This document shows, piece after piece, positions 46,229 through 56,770 of a stretch of DNA of 64,000 nt. The stretch comes from Amoebophrya sp. A120 (taxonomy: Eukaryota; Sar; Dinophyceae; Syndiniales; Amoebophryaceae). The notes below the pieces were generated by a model that saw nothing but the letters and a program-made list of their open reading frames with translations, was not told where the DNA came from and ran no database searches. Position 1 is the stretch's first letter; every line of letters starts with the position of its first letter. The stretch is from assembly GCA_905178155.1 (NCBI GenBank), contig CAJINV010000002.1, positions 7,861,650 through 7,925,649 of the forward strand, in the 5' to 3' direction. A program made the position numbers and the translations under genes.

Positions 46229-48835
46229 TTAGTCATCTACAAAAACCCCCGCGTTCGCACCGGTTAAGTCCGCGATGTTTACTACTCTCTCCTCAATCTG
46301 TTGTTGCGTCGTATGAAGAACCGCTTCCTGCGTAGTACCTTGGGCAGCTGCTTGCCCAGATACGGTCAGGTTCAAATCCTCCCCCTCGTCCCCGACAAAC
46401 ATCTCAATTTCTTCGTCTAAATTCTGGTACTTTTGCAACACGTGCTGCAGCAGCTTTCGTTCCGCCTCGGCGCCCTTGTAGATGAACGCGTTGTCGGGTT
46501 GTTCCACGACCGCGTCCTCGTACAGGGTATCCACGATTTTGTACGCGTAGCCCTGCTCCACCAGGTACTGCTGTCTCTTCGACGCGTAGTACATCTCTTG
46601 CGTGTCCTTCGACACCAGCGAATAGAAGTACGCGTTCACGTCGCTCGCGCTCTTGGTCGCGCTGGTGATCTTCTTCGGCCGCAGAATCCGGCCCAGCCGC
46701 TGCGCCTCCTGCCGTCGCGAGGCGAAGTGCGCGTTGATCTGGATCACCACATTCGCGGACGGCAGGTCGATCGCGTTGTCGCCGACTTTGGACAGAAACA
46801 ACGTCCCCACCGCCGGATCCTCCTTGAACTTCCGCAGAATCACTTCCCGCTCCCGGTTCGGCACCTCCCCGTAGATGTAGTACCGCTTCATCGCCTCGGC
46901 GAAGGTTTTCAAAATCTCCGTGTTGTCGGAGAAAACGAGGATTTTGTCGCCCCGCTTCTCGTGGAACCGAATGAGAAACTCCGCGAGGCACAGTTTGATC
47001 GGGTTGCACGTGAACAACAGCCGCGCGGTCGCGTGCTTGCCGCGTTCGTTGATCTTTTTCAGGTACTCCTCGTAAAACCTCTCCGACATCTGGCACCACA
47101 CCTCCACACACTGCACCTTCGCGAGGTAGCCGAGGTCTTGCAGCTGGTGCCAGTTCGCCTCGTACAGCTTCGGCCCGATCAGCCACTGCAAATCCGTGAT
47201 CAGGTCGTCCTCCCTGACTAATGTCGCGGTGAGCCCGAGCTTGCACCGGGACCGCACCGTCAACGCGACTTGGCGAAACGTCTTCGCCGGCATCACCTGC
47301 ACCTCGTCGCAAATCAACAGCCCCCACTCCACCGCGCGGATCTGGTTCATGATGTAGCGCGTGTCTTGGCCGCGGCGGCCGGAAAACCCGATCATGGAGT
47401 AGGTGGAGATCACGACGCAGGCCTCGAACACGTCCTTGATCGCGGTCTTGTGGTCCGCCGTGAACTGGAAAATGTCGTCCTTCTTGATCGTCGAGAACTG
47501 CAGGAACTGCTGTTGCCACTGGGACACCGCCATCGCGGTCGAGGTCAGAACTAACGTTCGCTTCTTGATCGTCGAGCACGCGGTGATCCCCACGCAGGTC
47601 TTCCCCGCGCCGCAGGGGAGGACAATGATCCCGGACCGCGCGCGCGTGCTCGTGGTGAACATTTTGGACAACGCGATCTCCTGGTACTCGCGGATGTGGG
47701 TCGAGGGCTTCATGGAGATGTCCAAATCCGGCGCTTTCTTGTCCAGCTTGTACTCGTACTCCTCGAGGAGGGGAAAGTTGTTCACGAAAGCCAGCTTTTT
47801 CACCTCTTCCGCGCGATTGCCATCGACGCGAATGTAGTACAGCTCCGTGGGAAAGTCGTCGTCAAAGTCGGACGTGGACAACTCCTCCTCATACTCTTCC
47901 ATCAGCAGGTCACTCAGCGCGTTTGAAGAGGACGAGGATCTGTTCATTTGCCACCTCCTGCGCTTGTTCGAGGGGTGGTCATTTGCCGAGTTGTTTGTTC
48001 TAACTGGCAGCGACTCGGTGACGAGGTTCTGTTCCTGCAGAATTTCCTGCAACTGCTCCAACGCATCGTAATCGGTTGATTCCAAGTAGTGATGCACCGA
48101 CTCGCCGACGTCCTGGAAAGCGCGAGAAAAAACTGAAGCGCCACCCGCTGATCCAGCTCCTGTAGTTGCAGCTGCACCTGGGCCTAGTTGTGCGGGATGA
48201 AGCAGTGGCTGAAACTGGGATGATGAACCAGATGCAGTTGCTGTGCCTGCAGTACTTCTACCTCCCTGCTGGTCAACAAAATTATTTGTTCCTAGTGCAG
48301 CTCCTGTGTTATTTCTTGCGAAGTTTGCTGCTGAGTTCAACGCCAACTGGCTTTTGTTCCACAGGTACTTCACCTTTCCCAAATTTTGCGCGTACTGCCG
48401 AATCCACTTGAGCAAAACGTCGTCCACCTTGTTCTTCGAGAGTTTGTGCAGACTCTCTTCGATGTCCGATATCGTTAGGCCCGAAGAAACGGCGGAATAC
48501 AGGGAAAATGTGGTGATTTGGTACTCCTGCAGCCCCTCCGGGCGGGCCACCGGCTCGGCGACCGTGATGCAGAAGTCCTCGGCGTGGGCGAAGAACTTGT
48601 GGAAGGTTTCGAGCAGGATGAGTCCGTCCTTGAAAACGGTGAGCGGGCGGGATTCGTAGCCCTTTACCAACTGCATCGGCCCGTCGTCGAAGGTGCAATG
48701 GATGTTCGGGCGCCCGGGCATGGCCTCCAGCGTCGCCTCCAGCCCCGATTCGCCCGTGTCGTTGACATTGTAGTCCTGGTCGCTGAAGGCGTCTTCGGCG
48801 ACCAGGAGTTGGCGGCCCCGCGAGGAAGTGGCCAT
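46229..48835 (-). CDS. ERCC3: TFIIH helicase/translocase subunit XPB (ERCC3/Ssl2)
   Basis: 868 residues in one exon, start ATG at 48833-48835. DNA translocase of TFIIH, needed for promoter opening and nucleotide excision repair. N-terminal domain with IHCTFDDGPMQLVKGYESR; damage-recognition and helicase core with Walker A LPCGAGKTCVG, motif II CDEVQVMPAKTFRQV, motif III and RED loop KLGLTATLVREDD, IGPKLYEANW, and helicase C-terminal motif QRLGRILRPK near 680-720. Motif II reads DEVQ where animal and yeast XPB have DEVH. An extra Ser/Ala/Gly-rich insert of about 90 residues lies between the N-terminal domain and the core. A long intron-free frame beside heavily interrupted neighbours is notable. 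Confidence 0.97.
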   Translation of the reverse strand: MATSSRGRQLLVAEDAFSDQDYNVNDTGESGLEATLEAMPGRPNIHCTFDDGPMQLVKGYESRPLTVFKDGLILLETFHKFFAHAEDFCITVAEPVARPEGLQEYQITTFSLYSAVSSGLTISDIEESLHKLSKNKVDDVLLKWIRQYAQNLGKVKYLWNKSQLALNSAANFARNNTGAALGTNNFVDQQGGRSTAGTATASGSSSQFQPLLHPAQLGPGAAATTGAGSAGGASVFSRAFQDVGESVHHYLESTDYDALEQLQEILQEQNLVTESLPVRTNNSANDHPSNKRRRWQMNRSSSSSNALSDLLMEEYEEELSTSDFDDDFPTELYYIRVDGNRAEEVKKLAFVNNFPLLEEYEYKLDKKAPDLDISMKPSTHIREYQEIALSKMFTTSTRARSGIIVLPCGAGKTCVGITACSTIKKRTLVLTSTAMAVSQWQQQFLQFSTIKKDDIFQFTADHKTAIKDVFEACVVISTYSMIGFSGRRGQDTRYIMNQIRAVEWGLLICDEVQVMPAKTFRQVALTVRSRCKLGLTATLVREDDLITDLQWLIGPKLYEANWHQLQDLGYLAKVQCVEVWCQMSERFYEEYLKKINERGKHATARLLFTCNPIKLCLAEFLIRFHEKRGDKILVFSDNTEILKTFAEAMKRYYIYGEVPNREREVILRKFKEDPAVGTLFLSKVGDNAIDLPSANVVIQINAHFASRRQEAQRLGRILRPKKITSATKSASDVNAYFYSLVSKDTQEMYYASKRQQYLVEQGYAYKIVDTLYEDAVVEQPDNAFIYKGAEAERKLLQHVLQKYQNLDEEIEMFVGDEGEDLNLTVSGQAAAQGTTQEAVLHTTQQQIEERVVNIADLTGANAGVFVDD

Positions 48836-49578
48836 GCTATAAGAGGTGCCTCGCTGGCTCGATAGTGTTATACTAGAAGGAGATTTTGCAGGATGTACAA
48901 GTAGAGTACCTCCTCGAGGGTTCCTCCACCATCATCGTGGTGATGTCCAGGGGAGGACGGGGGGCTTTGCTTCTGTAGTGATCTTGACTCGCACTTACAA
49001 GAAGCGTGAACAGGGGTAATGGGGGAGTAAGAGTCGACTGAGAAAGTAAGAGGTGTTCTTCGGTGAAGTGAAGGAAAGTAAGGAAAAAAATCTCTGTCTA
49101 AACAAGCCTGCAATGAATCGTAGGGCATGACGGTCGCAACTAGCTTCCAATAAGACAAGATTGTTCTACTTCTAGGACAAGCAAATGAAGGCGTGTTGCT
49201 CATCGTAATAAGCTGCATCTGAGATCTTCAGTCACATCGTTGTTCAACAACGAGCTTCTGAGCTGAGTCGTGATCTGTGATTCGATAGCGCCACCGTCAG
49301 ACGTCCAGATCATTTTCTGACCTCTGTGCATCGTTGTTGGTCGTGAACCAGAATCTTCAGAAAGCGTCATCAGCAACAGCATTATAACAAGTACGGTGAG
49401 TTTCTCTTCTAATGGCGACCGACTCTTTTTGCAGGCACGAAAAGTACACCTCTTGCACCGCGAAAACATGGCGAGAGCTTGCTATCGGTCTTTGGACCAC
49501 AATTGGCACGAAGCTTGGTGACTCCTCGTCGTGCTTGCCGTCAAATACTTTTTTTAGTGGCGCCTCTGCGCGCGCGGC
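48836..49578. other. Intergenic, 0.75 kb
   Basis: Between the XPB start and the syntaxin stop. Two short minus frames (48868-49218, 49200-49469) have no recognisable content. Confidence 0.45.
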
Positions 49579-51063
49579 TTAATACCACTCCACAGTTGAT
49601 GCGTCATCCCCACTGGCCTCGTCGTTTATTCTTGACAAAAAACTTAACTCACCAATGCCCACAAATTCGCTCTCGAACTCTTCGAACAGCAATAACAGCT
49701 TCCGGGACAGCAGGTCCCAGAAAAAGTACAGCAAGAATAACGTGCAGATGAGCGTGAGCACCATCAGACAGGTGTAGACCTTCGTCTGTTTCCGCAGATA
49801 GCGCTCCGTCTGTTGTATCTCGGTGAAGGCGTTGCTCGTATGGTCCACGGTGGAGGAGATGGTCTCTTCCATCTGGATGATGGACTGCCCCTGCTCCTCC
49901 ACGTGCGTAGAGAGCTCCTTGTAGAGGCTTTGAATCGTCGCCATGTCACGGTGGATGCCGCTGATCTCCTGGTTGCGCTCCGCAATCAGCTCGTGCTCGA
50001 ATTCCTGCTTGGAGTCCCCCTGGATCATCCGCTGCTCCGCGCGGATCTGGGAATTCGCTTCCTTCGACGCGGACTCGAGCTCTTGCAGAAGTAGCTCGTT
50101 GGAGGAAGTGGCATTCAGACCGTTGTATAATTGTCGCCCGTCTACAGTTGTCGTGTCCGTCGGGCTTCTTTTGTTGCCACTAGTACTGGACGAGGCACTA
50201 CTTGTTCCTTTCGCAGTACCTCCACCCTTGGTCGACGTGCTCATCAGTGTCGTGGAAGACGCGGCCGCTCTCGGCGAAAGCACCGCTCCCTTCGAGGAAG
50301 ACGACGGAGCGGTCGAAGACCCGACTGGAAGATTCACAGCGATCGTGTCGTCGGAATCTAGTCTCGGGTAGAGGTTCTCCTCGCGCTCCAGTTTCGCGAC
50401 CTTCTCCATCCCGATGGAAGTCAAGCGTTCGTTCTCCTTGGAAAGTTGCGCCAGCGATGCGGAGAGCTTGCGCTGTTGGCCCTGCATATGTTTGTTCGGT
50501 GTAGTTTCTTTGCACTCAGTTGACTACATAAGCGACAAGAAAACGAAAGCATCAAGGTGCTCACGCTCAAAAATTCTTGTTTCGCACAAAAGTAAGTTTC
50601 CTTTGATTTTATTATTCCTCCCAAGCTACAATTTCAGCCTGTTTATACGTTATACCTTGAACAATTCCTTTTCCGACAGAGACATGGCTGCCGGGTCCCC
50701 GGCCTGCTGAAACTGAGCGAACAGCGCGCTCGCTTCGGCGACCAGCACTTTTGCCGATTCAATTTCCTCCAGAAGTTCCTTCTTTTTGGCCGCGTTGTTG
50801 TCATTCTCTTTCAAGTCCACCACTCTGGTCAGTCGATCGATCTTGCTATTCTGCTTGGACAGGAGTTTGAAAAACCCGGCCAGTTTCGCGGGGATCTGGT
50901 TCTGCGTGGGCTTACTCGAGGAGCTCGTGGTGTTGGAGATACTGTCTTGGGACTCACTGTGCAGCGTGCCGCTCGTCGCGACGGAAGTGGGGCTGGAATC
51001 CGAGTTGTAGGTGTCCATACGGCCGCGATTGCCCGCACTGCCTTGTTTCTGGCGAAAAGACAT
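49579..51063 (-). CDS. Qa-SNARE (syntaxin family), two exons, with lumenal tail
   Basis: Membrane-fusion t-SNARE. Exons 51063-50656 and 50481-49579 with a GT-AG intron (174 bp); 1311 nt, 436 residues. The N-terminal half has a helical bundle (FKLLSKQNSKIDRLTRVVDL ... LVAEASALFAQFQQA) like syntaxin Habc domains. A Ser/Thr-rich linker follows, then the SNARE helix from ERNQEISGIHRDMATIQSLY through TIQSLYKELSTHVEEQGQSI with the zero-layer Gln, then a membrane segment VYTCLMVLTLICTLFLLYF. About 45 residues follow the membrane segment (FEEFESEFVGIGELSFLS...); most syntaxins end at the anchor. Endosomal/Golgi type (Pep12/Tlg2-like) seems likelier than plasma membrane, but this is a guess. Confidence 0.88.
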
Positions 51064-51695
51064 TCTTTCTGTCTACTTATACAAATGGATTTCCACTTAA
51101 TACTGTTCTTCACGACTGCACTTCTGGTCCTTCTGGCACGCGGCCTGCTTCCGCGTAAAGAAAAACAGCGATGCTGTTTTGAAAACGAGCGCGGGGCCAC
51201 GGACGCGCAATCCAAGTGACGAGGGTTGCAATGCAAAAATGCAGACGAAGATGAAACCAAAATGATAGCCAGACTCTTCAGCTCAGCAGGCAGTCGAAAG
51301 CGAGAATATCGAAAATAACAGGCTGCTTGATTGTCCATCTTTTGAAGAACACTCAGGCTATTCTTGGAGCGGCTGCTTCCAAAGCAGCAGCGTCGTTGAA
51401 GCAACCAGAGCATTGCTACAGAAAGTACGCCATTGATGCCATTGCGTCTAGAAACCTAATCTGTTGCATTTGCTTTGCTTTGCTGTGGAAGCAATGAGCT
51501 TTGCGGCTCCGAACTTGGTTATCATACATCGAAAACATGAGACTTTTACGAATAATGTGACCATACGCTTCGCTGGGAAGAAAAACATCTTACATCATGC
51601 ATGCTCCAAAACGTTGCTCATGTGGTCTCTCTTCAAAAAAGAAGCATTTTTATTTTTCATTTAAAGCCGAGACTTGTTCCAACATCTTCATCTAT
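51064..51695. other. Intergenic, 0.6 kb
   Basis: Between the syntaxin start and the stop of the type I Cys-rich gene. A GCAATGCAAAAATGCAGACG near 51228 resembles an IE end, but no partner end or inner core was found. Nothing else supported. Confidence 0.4.
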
Positions 51696-54600
51696 CTAAT
51701 ACTTGAACTTCTCATCCCATGCGGTTGGACTGACTGCCACTGCGTACCCTGCTCGTCTCCTCGGACTCACCCACATTACCGGCGGCTCGTGCTTCAAAAT
51801 GGGGTCCGAGTGCTGCAACAGTGTCGGTGTATGCGGCAAAACAGGTAATTGAAATTCTTCTTCTGGAGCGTGGCCGCGACACAGGACCACGCTTTTCTTG
51901 TGACTGTCGCCCTCCCCGGGAGATGTTGCAGTTGTTCCGAGAGTTTTTCCATAGCGAATTTGCAGCGGCGAAAAAGGCTGTCGTGATTTCACTAGACTGT
52001 TGCTGGAACAAAGCGGAGACGAAGACTCAGCGATTTGCATGGAGGGTTGACGGTCGAAACTCTGGCCGTGGTCTCTTGGAGAAAAACCGTGGTCGACTGT
52101 GGAAGAAAACTGCTGTGCTCGCCCCGCCGGCGGAGCTCGTCCCATGGGCAGGGTTCTTGTTTTTTCCCCTGTAGTGCGACAAGGTGTCGGTACCTTTCGG
52201 AGATGGTTATTTTCAGACTGGTTTATTTCAAGTGTCCTTGTTGCGACGGAAAATCTCTTCGTTTCCTGCTCCTCTGTTCTAAAATCCATCTTCCTTGAAG
52301 CTGTTGTGGCATTAGCGCCTGGAGGTCCTCGCCGGCCTGCTGTTCTACAACTTTTGTCATCACCGTCCAACTCCGAACTTTTCTTCGCCTGCTCCTTTTG
52401 CGCCTTCCTCCATTTCTGGTAGCCTTCGTAGCTCATGTTCCTCGGTCGCTGCAACGGCTTCATCGTCCGTTGCTGCCTGCTCGCATCTTCTTCCAACTGC
52501 GGTGATGGACTAAAGGTCGTGTTACAACTACACACGTCTTGCACCACCAGCACGTCAGATGGCGCCGACAAGCTGCTGCACTTCCCCGAATTATACTGGA
52601 AGTTATTTCTTCTTGAGTTCGTTGCGCTCACGAATGGCTTCTGCGGCGTGACGACTGGACCTATCGGCGATACCCCTTCGGAGTCAAACAACTTGAACGA
52701 CCGCGCCCCCTGCTGCTGTTGCTGGTGTCCCCGCGCTGCTGTCAAAAACTCGCTGCTCGGACTGTCAATTTCTAAACTGAAGAAATCGCTACCTCCCATT
52801 ACTCCCGTCGTGGCCGCGCTGCCCGGTTTGTTGTTGAAACCACCGCTATCAAGCGGGTCACTTTTTGAGCTGCTTTTCTTTATCCCTGTAGCCCCTCTAA
52901 CACCTTTCCCGCAATAAAAGCTCCGGACTAACAGCAGCACGAACGCCAAGAGCAGCGAGCCAATAACAACGACGCCAATCACGAAACTTTTTTTCGTCAA
53001 GATTTTCGTGGCGTCATCGTCTTCCCCACTTCCATTGCCCTTCCATTGACCAGAACCCGGAAACACCTGCTCCCCGTTTGCAGCGTAGCACTCGGTGACC
53101 ATTTGGTAATACTTCAGCACCTGCTTCCGTCCGAGCTCATCCACGGCGTTGGAGGTCACTTGGAAACACTCGCCCAGGGGCAGCGAACCCAAAGTAGGCG
53201 CGCCGACGCAGTCCGGCCGGCGGTACAGGTCCGCGACCAGACGGGGAGGGCCGAAGGTGTGCGGTGTGACCACACCTGCATCGGTATTCTCTACAACTGG
53301 AGTCGCAGCGTCTGCTGCGCCGGCATTCATCCCACTAGTTAAGACCCTCCGCTCCGTTGCAGACGAAGAAGAACTCGGAACCTCCAGCGCCCGACACGCA
53401 CGCATTCTGGCGTAGATTTTCGCATCCGGCCAGAGACTGGTATAGCCGTAGGAGGACGCCGAGCCCTTCCACTCGATGCACATCCCCGCGTCAGAGAGCA
53501 CTAGGTTGCCGCCACCAATCACGTGGTTACCTGTGGCAACCGGGGAGAGCGGTTGTGTGCACCCTGCGTCGGCAAAATTCAGAATTTTCGCCACACCAAA
53601 ATCATTTTCGTCCTTCGCACAAAACGTTTGCACCTGTGCACCGGAAGACTCTTTCGCAGTGGTCAAGGAGCGCTGTTGTTCACTTTCTGGCGGTTGGTAG
53701 TTCGTCACTGATCTAGTATCCGTTGTTGTCGCCCTAGTTGTCCGCAACAATTTGTCACTCTCAGTGCGGAAGATAAACCTGCGGTCCTTCGCACGAAGAA
53801 ACTCCTCACCCCCACCTCGCAGCAAAGTCCTCCGTGGCTCCGGGTCCCGGCTGCCTAGGAACCAGGGCGGTAGCGTTGCTTCCGCGTAGCACCCGAAGCA
53901 GCCGCTGCCGTCGAGGTAGTGCTTGCAGAACTCCGCCGCAGTGGTGCATTGTCCGGGCGGGTTCGGTACGGCCACAAACCCACTCTTGCACCGCTGCTCC
54001 TCGCCCCAGGTCTCGGACGCGCAGCAGTCGTTGTGACGATCGTCGCACATGCCGGGGTCGTGATCGCTCAAAAAGTAGGTCTGCAGCAACTTCAAGCTTT
54101 CGGGGTAGCACCCGAAGCAACCGATCCCGTTTTCGATGTACTGGCACTCGTCCCAGGAACTCATGCAGAACCCGTTCTCCGGCATCTTCACAATCATGTA
54201 GCCGGGTTCACACGATTGGTACAGATTCCAGCTTTCGTGCGCGCAACAGTCGCCGCCCGTGTTCGCGCACTTCGAACCGTCGTGACCTGACAAACCGATC
54301 AAATCCATCAGAAAGTGTAACACTCACTTGCACTAGAAAAACCATAAGTAGCCAGCACGGCACATGCACAAAAAGGCAAAAAACAAAAACTGAGACTAGA
54401 AAACTCTGTATGAACACGAGCTCTGTTCGGAAATAATATTAATAACTTGATCCACTACATTAAAGTCATCGCTACTTGTTGGTCCTGGGGGGTAGCAGCC
54501 GTAGCACCCCACGCCGCCGTGCAGCGCGCTGCACTCCTCGGCGTTCTTGCTGCTGCACACGCCCTCCATGTTCGGGATGGGGATGTAGCCGTCCGCGCAC

Positions 54601-55559
54601 TTCTGCGGCTCGCCCCACACCTCCGAGGCGCAGCAATCTTCCCCCTCGTCCGCACACTTGTCTGTATCGTGCAAAAAAACGTGTCTCGGGCGATCCGCAA
54701 AGGGCTTGAAAATCATCTGCGGCGGGCTCGTGGTCTCGGGCTTGCTTCCGTAGGGCGTAGCCGCAGCCCATGCGGACGCATTGTACGGCGGTGGTGTGGT
54801 GGTTGTGAACAAAGATGTGTAAAATCCAGACCGGTAGTGCACGGGCTGCGGGAGGAGGTCCAGGGACGCGCCGGACGGCGAGGCAGCAGTTGATGTAGAC
54901 CCGCTATTTACGACCCCCGTGGAGGTGCTTGCTGGAACTACTAAATTGGCTATTGCCGTCGCACTAATAGAAGTACCCCCGGTTGCTTTATTGTCTCTTG
55001 CGCTGTTGTCCCGTCCAACGCATTGGATAACCGGTCGGCGCCAGGAATCGACGGCGGGCAGGTGCGCTTCCGGCACGTGGGCAGCTTGGGGGTGACATAT
55101 TTCTTGCTCACGGTCCTCGTACTCGGAAATGCAGTAGCCGGAATGCCCGTAGCCTGCGAACTCGGCGGTGCAGTACCCCCTGCGTGGCGCCGCGTGCTCC
55201 GCACTGGGACTTGTAGTGGCAGTCTCGGTCGTTGAAGCCGGCGGATCTGCGGTGCTGGCTTCTGATGATGCGGTAATCGTCGCTGTGGATGGACGAGCAA
55301 TGTACTCCGTGCAGTTTCCTTGGCAGTCGGCGTGGGTCCGGCAGCGTCGCGCGGCGACAGGTACTAGAAATGTTCCCAAGAATCTTCCACATCCGCCACC
55401 GCCAGCTAGAACGAGGAAGGAGAGAAACAACGATGTGTCCCGGAGGCAGTACAAATGACGAACGAGGAGACCAACTACAGCACTGGCTGTGCAATCATGG
55501 TCCCGCGGTGGAATCTCCCCAGCAGTAGAATCTCGCCGTCTCTGACACGCAACCCGCAT
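51696..55559 (-). CDS. Type I membrane protein with three DCC/GC-GCY cysteine modules
   Basis: Exons 55559-54476 and 54286-51696, GT-AG intron (189 bp); 3675 nt, 1224 residues. A hydrophobic N-terminus (LFLSFLVLAGGGGCG) is probably a signal sequence or anchor. Three copies of a module of about 50 residues with the pattern HD..KC....DCC..E.W.....C..GY...P...G.C.....C......GC.GCY occur at about residues 310-357, 363-411 and 428-485. The intron falls exactly between modules 1 and 2. A membrane segment at about 795-817 (FVIGVVVIGSLLLAFVLLLV) is followed by a 400-residue polar cytoplasmic tail. It looks like a cell-surface receptor or adhesion protein; the ligand is unknown. The modules are shared by no other gene here. 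Confidence 0.75.
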
Positions 55560-56770
55560 GGTGATCCGCAGCGAGACTAGTACAGCCTGGTACTTGACAG
55601 CTCTTTCCAGTTGACCATGGTGGGCCGGTACCTTTCAGCATCAGGGTAAGTACATGATGATCTCCCAGATGTCAGTCAAGTAGTCGCTGGGCATCTCCAT
55701 CGCTCTACAACTCAGAAGCAACAAATTTATCTTCATACCATACTCCTCACTCGGGCGGCAGCGAAACGGCGCTCGTCGTTTCGGAACACGAGTGTTTTAC
55801 ATCGACCTACACGGCCCTCATTCAGCAGAAGCAGAACAGCTGCTTCATAGCTGCATCGCATAGAAAATTTAAATTCCCGAAAGGGCACTGGGAATAAAAA
55901 GCGTGTAGTCCTGTGTCTCATTCCATCGCACCACGTCTCGGTGACACAAATTTGGAACAGATCAGTGCCGAGGGGGTGAGTAGTACGGGGTAGAACCAAA
56001 GGTACAAAAATCGGAATCAGATTACAAATACAAGGTTCTTGTGGGTATCAACTACGGAAGAAAAAAAGCGCACGGGTTACGTTAGAGGTTCAGGAAGAGC
56101 AGAGCTCTTGTCTTTGAAATTCCCAAAATGCCACATGCCTGTACGTAGCGTCTTGATAAATTCCCAGTCTCATCAAAAATCCCGGTAAGAAATTACGACT
56201 TTTGGTATCTTGCCGCCGCGTAAAGAAAAATGATATGATGAAGTACGATATCTTTTTGCTTTTGGTATTTATATTTCACCTCGAGGTACAGAAAGTTATG
56301 CGCGTGGGTATCCCGGTAGAAATGAAGATCTTCTGAAACATGCGACAAACTAACAGGCTCTAAGAGCAGTCAGACCGTTGACGATTGATGTTTAGCAGTT
56401 GGACCATCGTCTGACTGTCAAGGGGGCCTTTACGGCTACTCAGCCTACCGATTCCAGGCAAGTTCCCCGACAGAAAAACGGATGGCTTTCTGCTGAATAA
56501 AAGAACTGCTGAAGATAGTGATTGCACAAACTGCCTTTATCAACTACCTTTGACTTTGTTTTTGACGTAGATCATTCATCAAAAATCGGAAGTGAAAAAA
56601 ATCTGAAAAATAGTTCACAGTCGCTTTACAAGAGTTTCAAATAAAGCATTTTTCTTTGGCCACCGCTTTCTGACACCAGAACGCGTTACTTGTCCGCATG
56701 ACGTTCAACACGCTACTGGTGCTTATGTTCAGGAAAATGATCCAGCAGCCAAATAAAGTCGCCCAGCACT
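55560..56770. other. Intergenic, 1.2 kb
   Basis: No supported gene. An imperfect inverted repeat CAGTCAGAC...GTCTGACTG lies near 56368-56420. It includes the leader side of the type I Cys-rich gene. Confidence 0.4.

Noticed and set aside
46404-47579. 391-codon second minus frame inside XPB
   Set aside because: Shifted frame of the unmistakable XPB helicase core; composition biased to Arg/Gly/Asp with no motifs.
51228-51260. GCAATGCAAAAATGCAGACG as an IE left end
   Set aside because: No inverted partner, no TCTGGGTCTGG core and no flank duplication found within 400 bp.
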